A DNA stretch of 64,000 bases from Gracilibacillus alcaliphilus (GTDB lineage Bacteria > Bacillota > Bacilli > Bacillales > Amphibacillaceae). The notes beneath the pieces are model-generated. The model was not told the origin of the DNA, did no database searches, and saw only the letters and a program-made list of their open reading frames with translations. Made by a program: the position numbers and the translations under genes. Positions 1-10,224 of this stretch are shown here, one piece after another (position 1 is the stretch's first letter; the number at the start of each line of letters is the position of its first letter). The stretch covers positions 248,001 through 312,000 of the forward strand of contig NZ_JAFBFA010000001.1 of assembly GCF_016909015.1 (NCBI RefSeq), read 5' to 3'.

Positions 1-320
1 CTATCGATCGTTTACCATTAACAACCGATCAAGAAGTTATCGATGCATATTTTGCAGATGTGGATTTACCTGGGCTAGAGAAGGCCTTTGAGAATATAGA
101 TAACGCTGTAGTAGAGCCGTTTAAAACAACACCAGGATATGGGCAATCCCGTTGGGAAGCAGCGACAGGAGTAGAGATTGGTGATGAAGCCAATGCTTCA
201 ATTGGTACTTTATTAGAAAATGCCGTAACTGGTGACATTAACTATGAAAATTACGCACAACAAGTAAACGACTTAGCCAATAGTAAATACCAAGAAGCTC
301 TAGAAGCATTGGAGAATTAA
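1..320 (+). CDS. Sugar ABC transporter substrate-binding protein, C-terminal part
   Basis: The reading frame is open from the window edge (first complete codon at position 3) to the TAA at 318-320, so only the last 105 or so residues are seen. The helical tail, rich in Glu, Ala and Asn with the ending ALEALEN, and the segment GDINYENYAQQVNDLA resemble the C-terminus of family 1 extracellular sugar-binding proteins. The stop lies 31 bp before a second, much larger binding protein and the permease genes, which fits a binding subunit of the same transport locus. Two permease pairs follow, so this protein may serve one of them. The family assignment rests on tail character and context, since the ligand-binding lobes lie outside the window. 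Confidence 0.7.
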   Translation, partial: IDRLPLTTDQEVIDAYFADVDLPGLEKAFENIDNAVVEPFKTTPGYGQSRWEAATGVEIGDEANASIGTLLENAVTGDINYENYAQQVNDLANSKYQEALEALEN

Positions 321-351
321 AGGTGACAAGGAAGTTGGGGAGGGTAACAGC

Positions 352-3267
352 ATGAGAGCAAAAATAATGTTTGTATCTATCATCATTTTATTGATTATGC
401 CAACTTTCATAGTGAAGGCTGATGATGAGGAAGAGGTTCCAGTAGATGAGCATTATTACTCCAAACTCAACGAATGGCAGGAAACAGAGCTGGATCGGAT
501 TGCTCCATTTGAGCAATCCGCCCCTCCTGCCAACTTCATTGGGAATGAGGAATCACTATTATCCGCTGCAGAGAGTCAAGATTATGGGGATAGTGTGTTC
601 TATTGGCATAATCAAGAAGCCTTAACAGCAGAAGTCGAAGTAGACGAAGAAGGCTTATATGAGATCGCTTTTGATTATTTACCACAAGGGGATACGATTA
701 TTCCAATAGAAGGTGCCATCCAAATCAATGGAGAATATCAATATGAAGAAAGCCGGCGGATTGTTTTTCCGAGTTTTTGGGAGAATGCAACAGACACCTT
801 TGCAATGGATCGGGCAGGGAATGAAATTATTCCTGAGCAGCAAAAAGTGTCCACTTGGCAGCATATCAAAGTAGAAGATTCTCAATTTTTATATAATAAA
901 CCGCTAATGTTTCACTTGAAAGAGGGCAAAAATACGATTACTTTAAATAATCTGCGTGGCGAGATGCTGGTTGGTAAAATGTATATTCATTCGCCTCAAC
1001 CGGTTAGCACTTATGAAGAGTATCAACAGCAATATGCAGACGAGGAAATACAAGATGAACTGCTTATCCAAGAGGCTGAACGGTTGTCAGATAAGAATAG
1101 TTCCTATATTCGGCCGGTAGCAACTTCTAACCCTTCTGTTCATCCGTATGACAGTGATATGCAACATTTGAATACCCTAGGGGGAGACTCATGGGACACA
1201 CCGGGTCAAGCAGTCAGCTGGGAAGTAGAAGTAGAAAAAACCGGCCTTTATCAATTATCGTTTAAGGCCATGCAAGACAAAGAAACAAGTTCACCTGTAT
1301 ATCGAACGGTTCTTATTAATGGAGAAGTACCTTTCGAGGAAGCAGAGGCCTATTCTTTCCCATACAGCAAAAATTGGTATCGGGAAACATTAAGTGATGA
1401 ACAAGATGAACCTTACCTATTTTATTTGGAAGCAGGAACCAATACGATTACTTTACAGGCTAACGCCTATCCTCATGCCCCGGCATTATTTACGATTGAT
1501 GAAGTAATGCGGGAAATTGAAGAATTATCTCTTTCGATTCGAAAATTAACAGGCAACCAGCAAGGGACAAGAGATTGGGATATAGAGGAATACTTACCTG
1601 GTATTGATCAAGATCTGATAAATTGGGCAGAACAATTGGAAGCAGAGATGGATTATTTATCTTCCTTAAGTACAGGGGAAGATTCAACGGAAATCTCATC
1701 TTTGAAAATAGCGATCGATAAATTAACCACTTTAGCTAATAAACCTGATCAAATCCCGAATCGCTTAACGGAATTGTCGACTGGATCGAATTCTGTTTCG
1801 CAATTTTTAGGAGATATTCGTTCCAATTTGCTGGATCAGCCGTTATTACTAGATCAATTTTATCTCCATGGAGATGTACAACTGCCAGCAGTGGAAGCGA
1901 GTTTATGGGTAAGGATCCAGGATGCTCTCTATAGTTTCTTTCAATCTTTTACAGAAGAAAATTTGGCAGCATCTGATGTAGCGGACGACACCTTGGAAGT
2001 TTGGGTTAACAGACCTCGTCAATATGTGGAATTGATGCAGCAAATGGCAGATCAAAGTTTTACACCGGAGACAGGTATTGATGTGAAATTCTCGTTAATG
2101 CCTGATGAGTCAAAATTAGTCTTAGCAAGTGCAGCTGATACGCAGCCTGACTTAGCTGTTGGTGTAAGTAATTGGATCCCTTATGAACTGGCTATCCGTG
2201 GTGCTGCGGTTGATTTAAGACAATTTGATGATTTTGCGGCAGTTGGCCAGCAATTTTCACCAGGTGCATTCCTACCGATGATTGTAGAAGATAGTGTTTA
2301 TGCACTTCCTGAAACACAAGACTTTTTCGTACAATTCTATCGAAAAGATATTATGGACGAATTGAATCTTCCCATCCCTAATACATGGGAAGAGGTAATC
2401 GAAATTTTGCCGGAATTGCAGAGATATGGATTAAATTACTATACGCCTTTAGCAGAAGAATCCGCATTTAAGGCGTTCCAAACGACTTCTCCTTTTATTT
2501 ATCAATTTGGCGGGGATATTTTCCAAGAGGATGGATTTGGAACAGTGATTGATGAAGATAAAGCTTTAGAAGGTATTCAATTTATGTCTAACTTAAGCAC
2601 CATTTATAGTATGCCACTACAGGTACCTAGATTTTATAATCATTTTCGTTATGCAACACTGCCGATTGGTATAGCTCCATTTGGGACCTATGTCGAGCTG
2701 ACTACAGCTGCCCCTGAAATATCCGGCTGGTGGGACGTTACTCCACATCCGGGAGTAGAGAATGAGGAGGGGGAAGTAGAACGCTGGGCTGCCGGTTCAG
2801 GGCAAGCAGCAATGATTTTTGAAGGCAGTGATCAACAGGATGAGGCATGGAAGTTATTAAAATGGTGGATGGACGAAGAGACACAGGTGGAATATGGCAC
2901 TACACTGCAAACGTTGTATGGGCCGGAATATATGTGGAATACTGCTAATTTGGAGGCCTTTAAACAATCACCATTACCAGAGGAACATAAGGAAGTCATC
3001 TTAGAACAATGGGAGTATTTACATGAAGTTCCGAAAACCCCATACGCCTATATGGTAGAACGTGAGATTAGTAATGCCTGGAATCGAGCAGTATTTGATG
3101 GAGACAATATCAGGGCGTCTGTCGATGACAGTGTTATTTTAATAAATCGTGAAATGAGAAGAAAGATGGAGGAGTTTGGTTATATAGCGAATGGAGAAAT
3201 AACCAAACCTTATCCTGTACCAACGATAGAGGAAGTGGAAAGGTGGCTGGGAGAAGATGAAGAATAA
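352..3267 (+). CDS. Large extracellular solute-binding protein with N-terminal carbohydrate-binding-like repeats
   Basis: 971 residues, about twice the usual length of a sugar-binding protein. The start follows GGGGAGGG. Residues 1-23 form a signal peptide ending in VKA before an acidic stretch; there is no lipobox cysteine, so the protein is predicted to be released rather than lipid-anchored. Residues about 70-215 and 265-385 are two related beta-rich modules (each has a VEVxxxGLY stretch followed by an INGE segment), like the jelly-roll modules of glycan-binding proteins. A helical linker follows, and residues about 545-971 match family 1 extracellular solute-binding proteins. The gene overlaps the next permease gene by 11 bp, which ties it to that transporter. 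Ligand inferred from downstream enzymes: beta-1,2-linked glucan fragments. Confidence 0.85.
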   Translation: MRAKIMFVSIIILLIMPTFIVKADDEEEVPVDEHYYSKLNEWQETELDRIAPFEQSAPPANFIGNEESLLSAAESQDYGDSVFYWHNQEALTAEVEVDEEGLYEIAFDYLPQGDTIIPIEGAIQINGEYQYEESRRIVFPSFWENATDTFAMDRAGNEIIPEQQKVSTWQHIKVEDSQFLYNKPLMFHLKEGKNTITLNNLRGEMLVGKMYIHSPQPVSTYEEYQQQYADEEIQDELLIQEAERLSDKNSSYIRPVATSNPSVHPYDSDMQHLNTLGGDSWDTPGQAVSWEVEVEKTGLYQLSFKAMQDKETSSPVYRTVLINGEVPFEEAEAYSFPYSKNWYRETLSDEQDEPYLFYLEAGTNTITLQANAYPHAPALFTIDEVMREIEELSLSIRKLTGNQQGTRDWDIEEYLPGIDQDLINWAEQLEAEMDYLSSLSTGEDSTEISSLKIAIDKLTTLANKPDQIPNRLTELSTGSNSVSQFLGDIRSNLLDQPLLLDQFYLHGDVQLPAVEASLWVRIQDALYSFFQSFTEENLAASDVADDTLEVWVNRPRQYVELMQQMADQSFTPETGIDVKFSLMPDESKLVLASAADTQPDLAVGVSNWIPYELAIRGAAVDLRQFDDFAAVGQQFSPGAFLPMIVEDSVYALPETQDFFVQFYRKDIMDELNLPIPNTWEEVIEILPELQRYGLNYYTPLAEESAFKAFQTTSPFIYQFGGDIFQEDGFGTVIDEDKALEGIQFMSNLSTIYSMPLQVPRFYNHFRYATLPIGIAPFGTYVELTTAAPEISGWWDVTPHPGVENEEGEVERWAAGSGQAAMIFEGSDQQDEAWKLLKWWMDEETQVEYGTTLQTLYGPEYMWNTANLEAFKQSPLPEEHKEVILEQWEYLHEVPKTPYAYMVEREISNAWNRAVFDGDNIRASVDDSVILINREMRRKMEEFGYIANGEITKPYPVPTIEEVERWLGEDEE

Positions 3268-4144
3268 TCAAGTAAGTACGACAATCTTTCTGGCTCCTTA
3301 TGTCATATTGTTTACCACCTTTATTATTATTCCGGTTACGATTGCAATCGGCTTGTCTTTCAGTTACTTCAATGCGATTGAACGACCGAGTTTTATTGGC
3401 CTGGATAATTATGTGAATATTCTGACACAAGATAATACCTTTATGCAATTTGTATTACCAAATACGTTAATTTTTGCAGTAATTGTTGGACCTGGCGGAT
3501 ATATTTTGGCTTTCTTATTGGCCTGGATGTTGGCACAGATTTCCAAGGTGCCGAGGACCATTATGGCATTGATTTTATATTCGCCATCTATGACAGCGGG
3601 TATTGCGATGGCAGTTGTTTGGAAAATTATTTTTAGTGGTGATGAGGCTGGTTATCTCAATAGTTTATTGATTTCGATGGGATTTATTAATCAACCAATA
3701 CAGTTTCTTCAGTCTCCTGAATATTTGATGATTATTATGATTGTCGTCACGCTGTGGGGGAGCATGGGGGTAGGCTTTTTGGCAATGTTATCAGGTGTAT
3801 TAAACATTGATCAAGAAATCTATGAGGCGGCCTATATTGATGGTATTAAGAATCGCTTCCAGGAAATTGTCTATATTACGATTCCATCCATGAAGCCGCA
3901 AATGCTGTTTGGTGCCGTAATGGCGGTTGTTACCACCTTTCAGGCAGGAGCAATTGGTGTGGAATTATCAGGTCAGAATCCAACACCACAATATGCCGGT
4001 CAACTAATTGTTAACCATTTGGAGGATTTTGGATTTATCCGTTATGAAATGGGTTATGCGGCTGCTTTGTCTGTTTTATTATTACTCTTTATTTACGGAT
4101 TCTCAAAAATAGCGATGAAATTATTTGGAGAAAAGGACAACTAA
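3257..4144 (+). CDS. Sugar ABC transporter permease (MalF/UgpA type)
   Basis: 295 residues with six hydrophobic segments. The permease coupling motif is visible as YEAAYIDGIKNRFQEIVYITIP (about residues 190-211; EAA loop with the conserved Gly). It forms the inner-membrane channel with the next gene's product. The start lies inside the end of the binding-protein gene, indicating translational coupling. It is the first permease of the first pair; its partner begins 18 bp after its stop. No ATPase gene is present anywhere in the locus, as is common for Firmicute oligosaccharide importers that share an MsmX-type ATPase. Confidence 0.92.
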   Translation: MKNNQVSTTIFLAPYVILFTTFIIIPVTIAIGLSFSYFNAIERPSFIGLDNYVNILTQDNTFMQFVLPNTLIFAVIVGPGGYILAFLLAWMLAQISKVPRTIMALILYSPSMTAGIAMAVVWKIIFSGDEAGYLNSLLISMGFINQPIQFLQSPEYLMIIMIVVTLWGSMGVGFLAMLSGVLNIDQEIYEAAYIDGIKNRFQEIVYITIPSMKPQMLFGAVMAVVTTFQAGAIGVELSGQNPTPQYAGQLIVNHLEDFGFIRYEMGYAAALSVLLLLFIYGFSKIAMKLFGEKDN

Positions 4145-4162
4145 GAAGAGGAGGAATTAGAA

Positions 4163-5041
4163 ATGGCCTCATTTCATGGCTCAAAAATTAACCCAGATCG
4201 TTTTCATAAGAGTCAGCTCAAATTCTATGCGATCTTAATACCAATTAGCATATTAATGTTGCTGCCGATTGTATATATATTCTCGCACGCATTAAAACCA
4301 ATTGATGAGCTGTTTGCTTATCCGCCCAGATTTTTTGTCCAAAAACCTACTGTGCAAAACTTTCAGGATTTAGTACAAAACTCAAATGATACAGGTGTGC
4401 CAATGTCCAGGTACTTGTTTAATAGTATTGTAGTCACCAGTATTGTCGTGTTATTTACCATCATTATCAGTACTATGGCCGGTTTTGCCTTATCCAAAAA
4501 GCAGTTCAAATTAAAGAAAACATTGTTTGAAATCAACACATTGGCATTAATGTTTGTTCCGGCTGCTGTTACGATTCCGCGATACTTGTTAATGGATGAG
4601 ATTGGTCTGTTGAATACCTTTGTGGCACACATTTTCCCACTATTAGCAATGCCTGTTGGGTTATTTTTGGTTAAACAATTTATTGACCAAATCCCTGATG
4701 AATTAATTGAAGCGGCCAAGATAGATGGCGCCAATGATTTTCAAATATTCAGGAAAATCATTGTTCCGCTTGTGAAACCAGCAATAGCGACGATCGCAAT
4801 TTTATCATTCCAAGCGGTCTGGAATAATGCCGAAACATCGACCTTATTTGTTGATGATGAGAACTTAAAGACATTTGCTTTTTACATGTCTACCTTAGCA
4901 GTGGATACAGGGGGAAATACAGTGGCCGGTCAAGGGATGGCAGCAGCAGCGGCATTGATTATGTTTGTACCAAATCTCGTTATTTTTATTTTTATGCAAA
5001 GCAAAGTAATGAATACGATGGCACATTCAGGTATTAAGTAA
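4163..5041 (+). CDS. Carbohydrate ABC transporter permease (MalG/UgpE type)
   Basis: 292 residues with six predicted membrane segments. The EAA loop reads IEAAKIDGANDFQIFRKIIV (about residues 182-201). A good GAGGAGG site precedes the ATG. It is the second permease of pair one and should form a heterodimer with the product of 3257-4144. Its stop is 17 bp before the next gene, whose binding site AGAGGAGG lies in the gap, so the operon continues without a break. Confidence 0.92.
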   Translation: MASFHGSKINPDRFHKSQLKFYAILIPISILMLLPIVYIFSHALKPIDELFAYPPRFFVQKPTVQNFQDLVQNSNDTGVPMSRYLFNSIVVTSIVVLFTIIISTMAGFALSKKQFKLKKTLFEINTLALMFVPAAVTIPRYLLMDEIGLLNTFVAHIFPLLAMPVGLFLVKQFIDQIPDELIEAAKIDGANDFQIFRKIIVPLVKPAIATIAILSFQAVWNNAETSTLFVDDENLKTFAFYMSTLAVDTGGNTVAGQGMAAAAALIMFVPNLVIFIFMQSKVMNTMAHSGIK

Positions 5042-5058
5042 TTAGAGGAGGAAGGGGA

Positions 5059-7083
5059 ATGAAAAAGTATGTAGCAATTCTGTTTACTTTTGTTTGGTTC
5101 CTGTTCATGTTTCCCGCATATTCCTCTGCGTCCGTTTCTGTTCCTTATAAAACAGAAACATTCACAGCCGATGGAAATATCATAGAGACACAAACGGCAT
5201 ATGTACCAATAGGTTTATTTGCCAAAGGAACAGAGATAATAAATCCTGAAGATATCTTCATTAATGGCAAGGATGAGGTCATCATTGCAGACTCCGGTAC
5301 ACAAACCGTTAAGAAATTTAACGGATCAGGGGAACTACTACAAGAGTATGGTGTGGATATACTGCAGCAGCCGATGGGTGTGGCGATGGACGAAGAGGCC
5401 AATATCTATGTTGCTGATTACGGAAAAGAAACCGTTTTTAAATTTCGTGAAGATGGAGCATTATTAGAAGAATATCAACGTCCTGATTCACCATTATTTG
5501 GACAAAGTGCGCCCTATAAACCTCAGAAGGTGGCTATTGATCAACGGGGAAACATTTATATTGTCGGTGAAAGTGCAACAAATGGAATCATTCAATTAAG
5601 TCAGGACGGGACTTTCTTAGGTTATTATGGCTCTAATACATTAGAACCAGCATTCGGCGTTGCACTGCAGAATTTTATTACAGCACAACGACAGCGTGCT
5701 AATTTGTTTTTGAGAGAGCCTCCGGCGGCACAGAATTTATCTATTGATGACCAAGGGCTCACTTACACGGTTACCTCTGGAACAACTTGGGAAGCAATTC
5801 GAAAACTAAATATTGCAGGGGATAATATTTTACCGTCTGAAATTAGTGAAGAAACAAATTTGGTAGATGTTGCAAATGGGAAAATTGGTAATATTTATGC
5901 AATCGGGACTGATGGTGTCATTTATGAGTATGACAGCTCAGGAAATTTTCTTTTTTCATTCGGAGGAAGTACCGAGGAAACGAATCGCCTGGGATTAATG
6001 GTTCAGCCCACCAGCTTGGATGTTGACAGTGCAGGGAGAATATATGTGACAGACTTAGAACTAGGTGTTATTCAAGTTTTTGAGCCCACAGAATTTACAT
6101 CCATCCTGCACCAAGGCTTAGCTTTGTTTGAAGAAGGTTACTATGTGGAGAGTGAGGCATATTGGGATGAAATACTCACATTGAATTCCTCATTTTGGCT
6201 GGCACATTCTGCAAAGGGAGAAGCTTTGTATAAACAACAGTTATTTGATCAGGCATTAACTGAATTTAGTCTAGCTAATGATAAAGAAGGTTATTCTACG
6301 GCATTCTGGGAGGTTCGCTATCAATGGATGGAGGACAATCTGGCTACCGTATTTCTGGTATTAATTGCACTTGTTACCATTCGCTTTGTCATCAAGCGGC
6401 TAGACAAGAAACGGAGTATTTTACAACCATTACGGGATCTGCGGGCAAAAGGACAAAATTGGACATTGCTGAATGAAGTGGTTTATGTAAAGAATTTCAT
6501 TAAACATCCTTTAGACAGCCTATATTACTTAAAGGAATATGAAAGAATATCCATTGTCTCGTCGACTATTCTGTATGTTGTCTTAATTATAGAATATGTA
6601 TTCATGATCTATTGGACCGGTTTTCTGTTCTCCTATCAAATCTTAGAAGAGATTAATATCTTCTTTGAAGTAGGCAAATTAGTTCTGCCGCTTCTATTGT
6701 TTATCATTGTTAATTATTTAGTAAGTACGATTACAGATGGTGAAGGCAGATTTAGAGATGTGTATAATGGCACGATTTATGCATTGGCACCGTTTTTGTT
6801 ATTTGTCCTGCCAATCACACTGTTGTCCAATATTTTGACGTATAATGAGGCATTTGTGTATACGCTATCCTTTGAAGTCATGGTGATGTGGTGTGGTGTC
6901 TTATTGTTTATCACCATTAAAGAAATTCATGATTACACATTTTGGGGTACGGTGCGCAATTTATTTCTTACCCTATTTGGCATGTTTATGATGGTATTGG
7001 TTTTCTTTGTACTCTACGTTTTGTTTGACCAATTATATGACTTTGTTCGTTCTATCATCCAGGAGGTGATTCTACGTGTTTAA
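5059..7083 (+). CDS. NHL beta-propeller, TPR and Yip1-domain membrane protein
   Basis: 674 residues. A signal peptide (about residues 1-24) is followed by a repeated propeller-like region (about 40-345), where strands of the form IYVADYGKETVFKF and IYVTDLELGVIQVF recur, as in NHL repeats. Residues about 350-410 look like one or two TPR helices (alternating small and aromatic residues around ALYKQQLFDQALTEF). A transmembrane helix near 425-445 leads to a multi-spanning C-terminal region (about 485-674) resembling Yip1 domains. The propeller would face outside. Yip1-type proteins are seen beside such transporters in related Firmicutes (family knowledge); their role there is not established. An accessory or sensor role in uptake is inference. 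It overlaps the next gene by 8 bp. Confidence 0.78.
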   Translation: MKKYVAILFTFVWFLFMFPAYSSASVSVPYKTETFTADGNIIETQTAYVPIGLFAKGTEIINPEDIFINGKDEVIIADSGTQTVKKFNGSGELLQEYGVDILQQPMGVAMDEEANIYVADYGKETVFKFREDGALLEEYQRPDSPLFGQSAPYKPQKVAIDQRGNIYIVGESATNGIIQLSQDGTFLGYYGSNTLEPAFGVALQNFITAQRQRANLFLREPPAAQNLSIDDQGLTYTVTSGTTWEAIRKLNIAGDNILPSEISEETNLVDVANGKIGNIYAIGTDGVIYEYDSSGNFLFSFGGSTEETNRLGLMVQPTSLDVDSAGRIYVTDLELGVIQVFEPTEFTSILHQGLALFEEGYYVESEAYWDEILTLNSSFWLAHSAKGEALYKQQLFDQALTEFSLANDKEGYSTAFWEVRYQWMEDNLATVFLVLIALVTIRFVIKRLDKKRSILQPLRDLRAKGQNWTLLNEVVYVKNFIKHPLDSLYYLKEYERISIVSSTILYVVLIIEYVFMIYWTGFLFSYQILEEINIFFEVGKLVLPLLLFIIVNYLVSTITDGEGRFRDVYNGTIYALAPFLLFVLPITLLSNILTYNEAFVYTLSFEVMVMWCGVLLFITIKEIHDYTFWGTVRNLFLTLFGMFMMVLVFFVLYVLFDQLYDFVRSIIQEVILRV

Positions 7084-9349
7084 AAAATGGAAGGGCTTGT
7101 GTCTGCTATTGCTGCTTCTCTTCCCCATTCAAATAGTGGCCAACAGTTTATCTGATAGTAGTGATGCAATGTCAGAAGTGGAAGACATAGAAGAGAAACG
7201 TTCCGAAGATATGTTGCGATACCAATCTAATCAGTACACACAGCCAGTTCAAACCGAGCACAACCGTGTGAAAACAAGTATACTAGATTCGTTTGAGCTG
7301 ATTGCCGAAAATGAACAATTAGCGTTGTATGTAGAAGAATCCTCTTTGGCATTACAAATAGAAAATAAAGAGACGGGATATATTTGGAACAGCGGGTTAG
7401 ATAGAACAAAGGAATACAACTTAAATGAAACATGGACAAATATGGCTCATTCTGCCGTAACGATAAATTATATTGATGAAGGTGGGGGCGATGCAGCAGA
7501 GAGTATCCTCACCAATGAATCCGAAGTCGTAGTGAATCCTTTAGATGATGGTTTTGATGCGGAGATTCGATTGGAGGAAGCTGATATTTCTCTGAGATTA
7601 GAAGTTCGCTTAGTAGATGATTCGCTGGAAATTAGTGTACCGCAGGAAGGCATTGTCGAAGGTGAAAATCGTTTAGCTACATTACGTCTGTATCCGTTCC
7701 TGGGAGCAGAAGAAGGAACAGACAATGACGCAGGCTATTTATTTATTCCAGATGGAAGCGGGGCTTTAATGCGTTTCTCTGAGGAGCAATTGGCGTCTGC
7801 TTCGCCTTATCGAGCACCGATATATGGAAGGGATCTAGGCTTCACAAGGACACCTACCAGTCAAGAAGAAAGTCGCACAAGAGAACCGCAGAAAGTTAGC
7901 TTGCCCGTATATGGCGTGACACAAGCTGCTAATCAAGACGCCTATATCTCTATCATAGAATCTGGACAAAGTTTTGCTGATATAGTAGCCTATCCTTCTG
8001 GTATCTCCACAGACTTTCATTGGATTACGGCGGAGTATAACTACCGTTATCAATATTACCAGCCTACAAGTCAGAGTATGAATGGCTATAATGTCTATCA
8101 ACAAGAAATGAATGAGTTTGATGTGAAAGAAAAAATCACCTTCTTAAGCAATGAGGAGGCCAACTACACTGGTATGGCTCAATACTATAAAACGTATTTG
8201 AAGGATCGTCAGTTGTTACCGACGGTAAATGACCCTGCCGATTTACGTTTGGAGTTCTTAGGAGGAGAAGTAAAAAGCGGGTTAATCTGGGATTCAGTGT
8301 TAACGATGACAGAAATAACAGAATTGCCGCAGTTTGTCGATCAATTAGAAGCAAAGGATGTAACAGATATACATTTGGTTTACCGCGGTTGGTCAGAAGG
8401 TGGCTTGACCGGAACATTGCCTAAGAAATTTCCATTAGAAAGTAAATTGGGAAGCAGCGATGATTTCCAAGATGTGAATCAGTTATTCGAAGAACGTGAT
8501 ATACCATTCTATTATTATACGGATTATACAAAAGCATTTGAAGGGGCAGGTAATTTCTCGGGAAGAACCGATATCGGGCGGAAGATGAACCGGGAACCTA
8601 TCTTTGGCAATGTACAGATGGATTATTATTATGTAAGCCCTGTTACATCGGCACGGCTGTTAGAGGCAGATATTTCCGAGTACCAAGCTCATCAGATAAA
8701 TCATGTGGCAATAGATACAACAGGAAATATATTGTTTTCTGATTTTAACGCAAGTATGCTGCGTCAGGAAGCAGTCACAGTCTATCAAGATATGCTGTCA
8801 CAACTTACAGACTCGATCGAATCATTGTCACTTTATCAGCCAAATGATTACCTGTTTCCGGTTATGGATCGGTATCTCGATATTCCGATGTACTCTTCCA
8901 ATTATCAATTCGTGACAGATACAGTGCCATTTTTACAAATCGTATTAAAGGGCGATGTACCGTATTACGCGCCATTTTCCAACTTTCATTACAACCCGGA
9001 AGATGAGCTGTTAAGAATGATTGAATATGGTGCTTATCCATCTTTCTATTTAACATCACAGCCTTCACATGAATTGATGCAGACGCCATCAAGCGACCTG
9101 TATACATCCGAATTCTCTGATTGGGAAGGCAAAATTGTTGACCAATATCAGGCCATTAAACAAACACTGGATAAGGTTAAAGGTGAAGCGATTAGAGCAC
9201 ATATTGTTCATGAGGTGGGACTAGTGGAAGTACAGTATACGAATGGCGTTTCTATAATTGTTAATTACACCAATCATCCTAAAACAATGAATGGTGTCTC
9301 TATAGCTGAGAAAAGCTATCAGGCAGTGGATGGGGGGAATGCTTCATGA
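7076..9349 (+). CDS. DUF5696 domain-containing exported protein
   Basis: 757 residues, GTG start behind AGGAGGTG. A hydrophobic segment at residues 8-22 acts as a signal peptide or anchor. The N-terminal third is beta-rich, like the front sandwich of many glycosidases (YLFIPDGSGALMRF is a clear strand-turn segment). The middle and C-terminal parts alternate strands and helices, as in a TIM barrel, with candidate acidic residues in VAIDTTGNILFSDFN and FPVMDRYLDIP. The family (DUF5696) has no assigned reaction that I know of. Its position between two permease pairs, with overlaps of 8 bp upstream and 4 bp downstream, says it works with sugar uptake. An extracytoplasmic glycan-active enzyme or binding protein is inference. 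Confidence 0.75.
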   Translation: MFKKWKGLCLLLLLLFPIQIVANSLSDSSDAMSEVEDIEEKRSEDMLRYQSNQYTQPVQTEHNRVKTSILDSFELIAENEQLALYVEESSLALQIENKETGYIWNSGLDRTKEYNLNETWTNMAHSAVTINYIDEGGGDAAESILTNESEVVVNPLDDGFDAEIRLEEADISLRLEVRLVDDSLEISVPQEGIVEGENRLATLRLYPFLGAEEGTDNDAGYLFIPDGSGALMRFSEEQLASASPYRAPIYGRDLGFTRTPTSQEESRTREPQKVSLPVYGVTQAANQDAYISIIESGQSFADIVAYPSGISTDFHWITAEYNYRYQYYQPTSQSMNGYNVYQQEMNEFDVKEKITFLSNEEANYTGMAQYYKTYLKDRQLLPTVNDPADLRLEFLGGEVKSGLIWDSVLTMTEITELPQFVDQLEAKDVTDIHLVYRGWSEGGLTGTLPKKFPLESKLGSSDDFQDVNQLFEERDIPFYYYTDYTKAFEGAGNFSGRTDIGRKMNREPIFGNVQMDYYYVSPVTSARLLEADISEYQAHQINHVAIDTTGNILFSDFNASMLRQEAVTVYQDMLSQLTDSIESLSLYQPNDYLFPVMDRYLDIPMYSSNYQFVTDTVPFLQIVLKGDVPYYAPFSNFHYNPEDELLRMIEYGAYPSFYLTSQPSHELMQTPSSDLYTSEFSDWEGKIVDQYQAIKQTLDKVKGEAIRAHIVHEVGLVEVQYTNGVSIIVNYTNHPKTMNGVSIAEKSYQAVDGGNAS

Positions 9350-10224
9350 AGCAGCTTTCATTAAAAAGAAAGCGGAGTATCATTGGCTATTCATTTATTT
9401 TCCCTTGGATCATTGGTTTTCTTCTCTTTACGCTGATCCCATTTGTTTATTCATTGTTTTTAAGCTTTCAACAAGTAAAAATTACGCCTAGTGGAATTGT
9501 GACCACTAATGTGAAATGGGAGAATTATATCTACGCTTTTCGAACAGACTTGGAATTTATGCAAGTATTGCTGAAATTCTTACGTGAATTAGTGATTTCT
9601 ACACCGATTATCATTGTCTTTGCTTTAATTATTGCTTTGCTGCTCAATCAGCCGATTCGCTTACGTACCATTTTTCGGATGGTGTTCTTTCTGCCAGTTA
9701 TCATTGCAAGCGGGCCGGTCATTATGGATTTGATGGATCAAGGAGTAACATCGATCCCTGCTATTGAAGAGTATGCACTCTTTTCTGCGGTAATTACAAA
9801 CACAGAAGGAGGGCTTCAGAGTGTCCTGACCTATTTGATGGATAATTTAGTCATTATCTTATGGTACTCAGGTGTGCAGATCCTTATTTTCCTGGCAGGG
9901 CTGCAAAAAATGGATCAGCAAGTATATGAAGCAGCTAAAATTGATGGTGCGTCCAATTGGGAATGTTTCTGGAAGGTTACCTTGCCGGCTTTAGTTCCCA
10001 TGATCGTTGTCAATTTGATTTATACAATTGTTACGTATTCAATCTTTGCTTTGAATCCTGTGGTGGAACATATTCAAAACCATATGTTTGAAGTGTCTAC
10101 AGGCTTTGGTTATGCCTCGGCATTATCATGGATTTACTTCGTCGTTATCACCTTGGTACTGTTAATTGGTGCAGGCTTGATGATGATACAAGGAAGAAAA
10201 ACAGCCGCTAGAGGAGGGGTGTAG
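9346..10224 (+). CDS. Sugar ABC transporter permease, second pair, MalF type
   Basis: 292 residues, six hydrophobic segments, EAA loop VYEAAKIDGASNWECFWKVT (about residues 193-212). The ATG overlaps the stop of the DUF5696 gene (ATGA), so the two are translationally coupled. It has the same architecture as the permease at 3257 but the sequence differs clearly, so this is a second importer and not a recent copy. Its binding protein may be the one whose tail opens the window. Confidence 0.92.
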   Translation: MKQLSLKRKRSIIGYSFIFPWIIGFLLFTLIPFVYSLFLSFQQVKITPSGIVTTNVKWENYIYAFRTDLEFMQVLLKFLRELVISTPIIIVFALIIALLLNQPIRLRTIFRMVFFLPVIIASGPVIMDLMDQGVTSIPAIEEYALFSAVITNTEGGLQSVLTYLMDNLVIILWYSGVQILIFLAGLQKMDQQVYEAAKIDGASNWECFWKVTLPALVPMIVVNLIYTIVTYSIFALNPVVEHIQNHMFEVSTGFGYASALSWIYFVVITLVLLIGAGLMMIQGRKTAARGGV

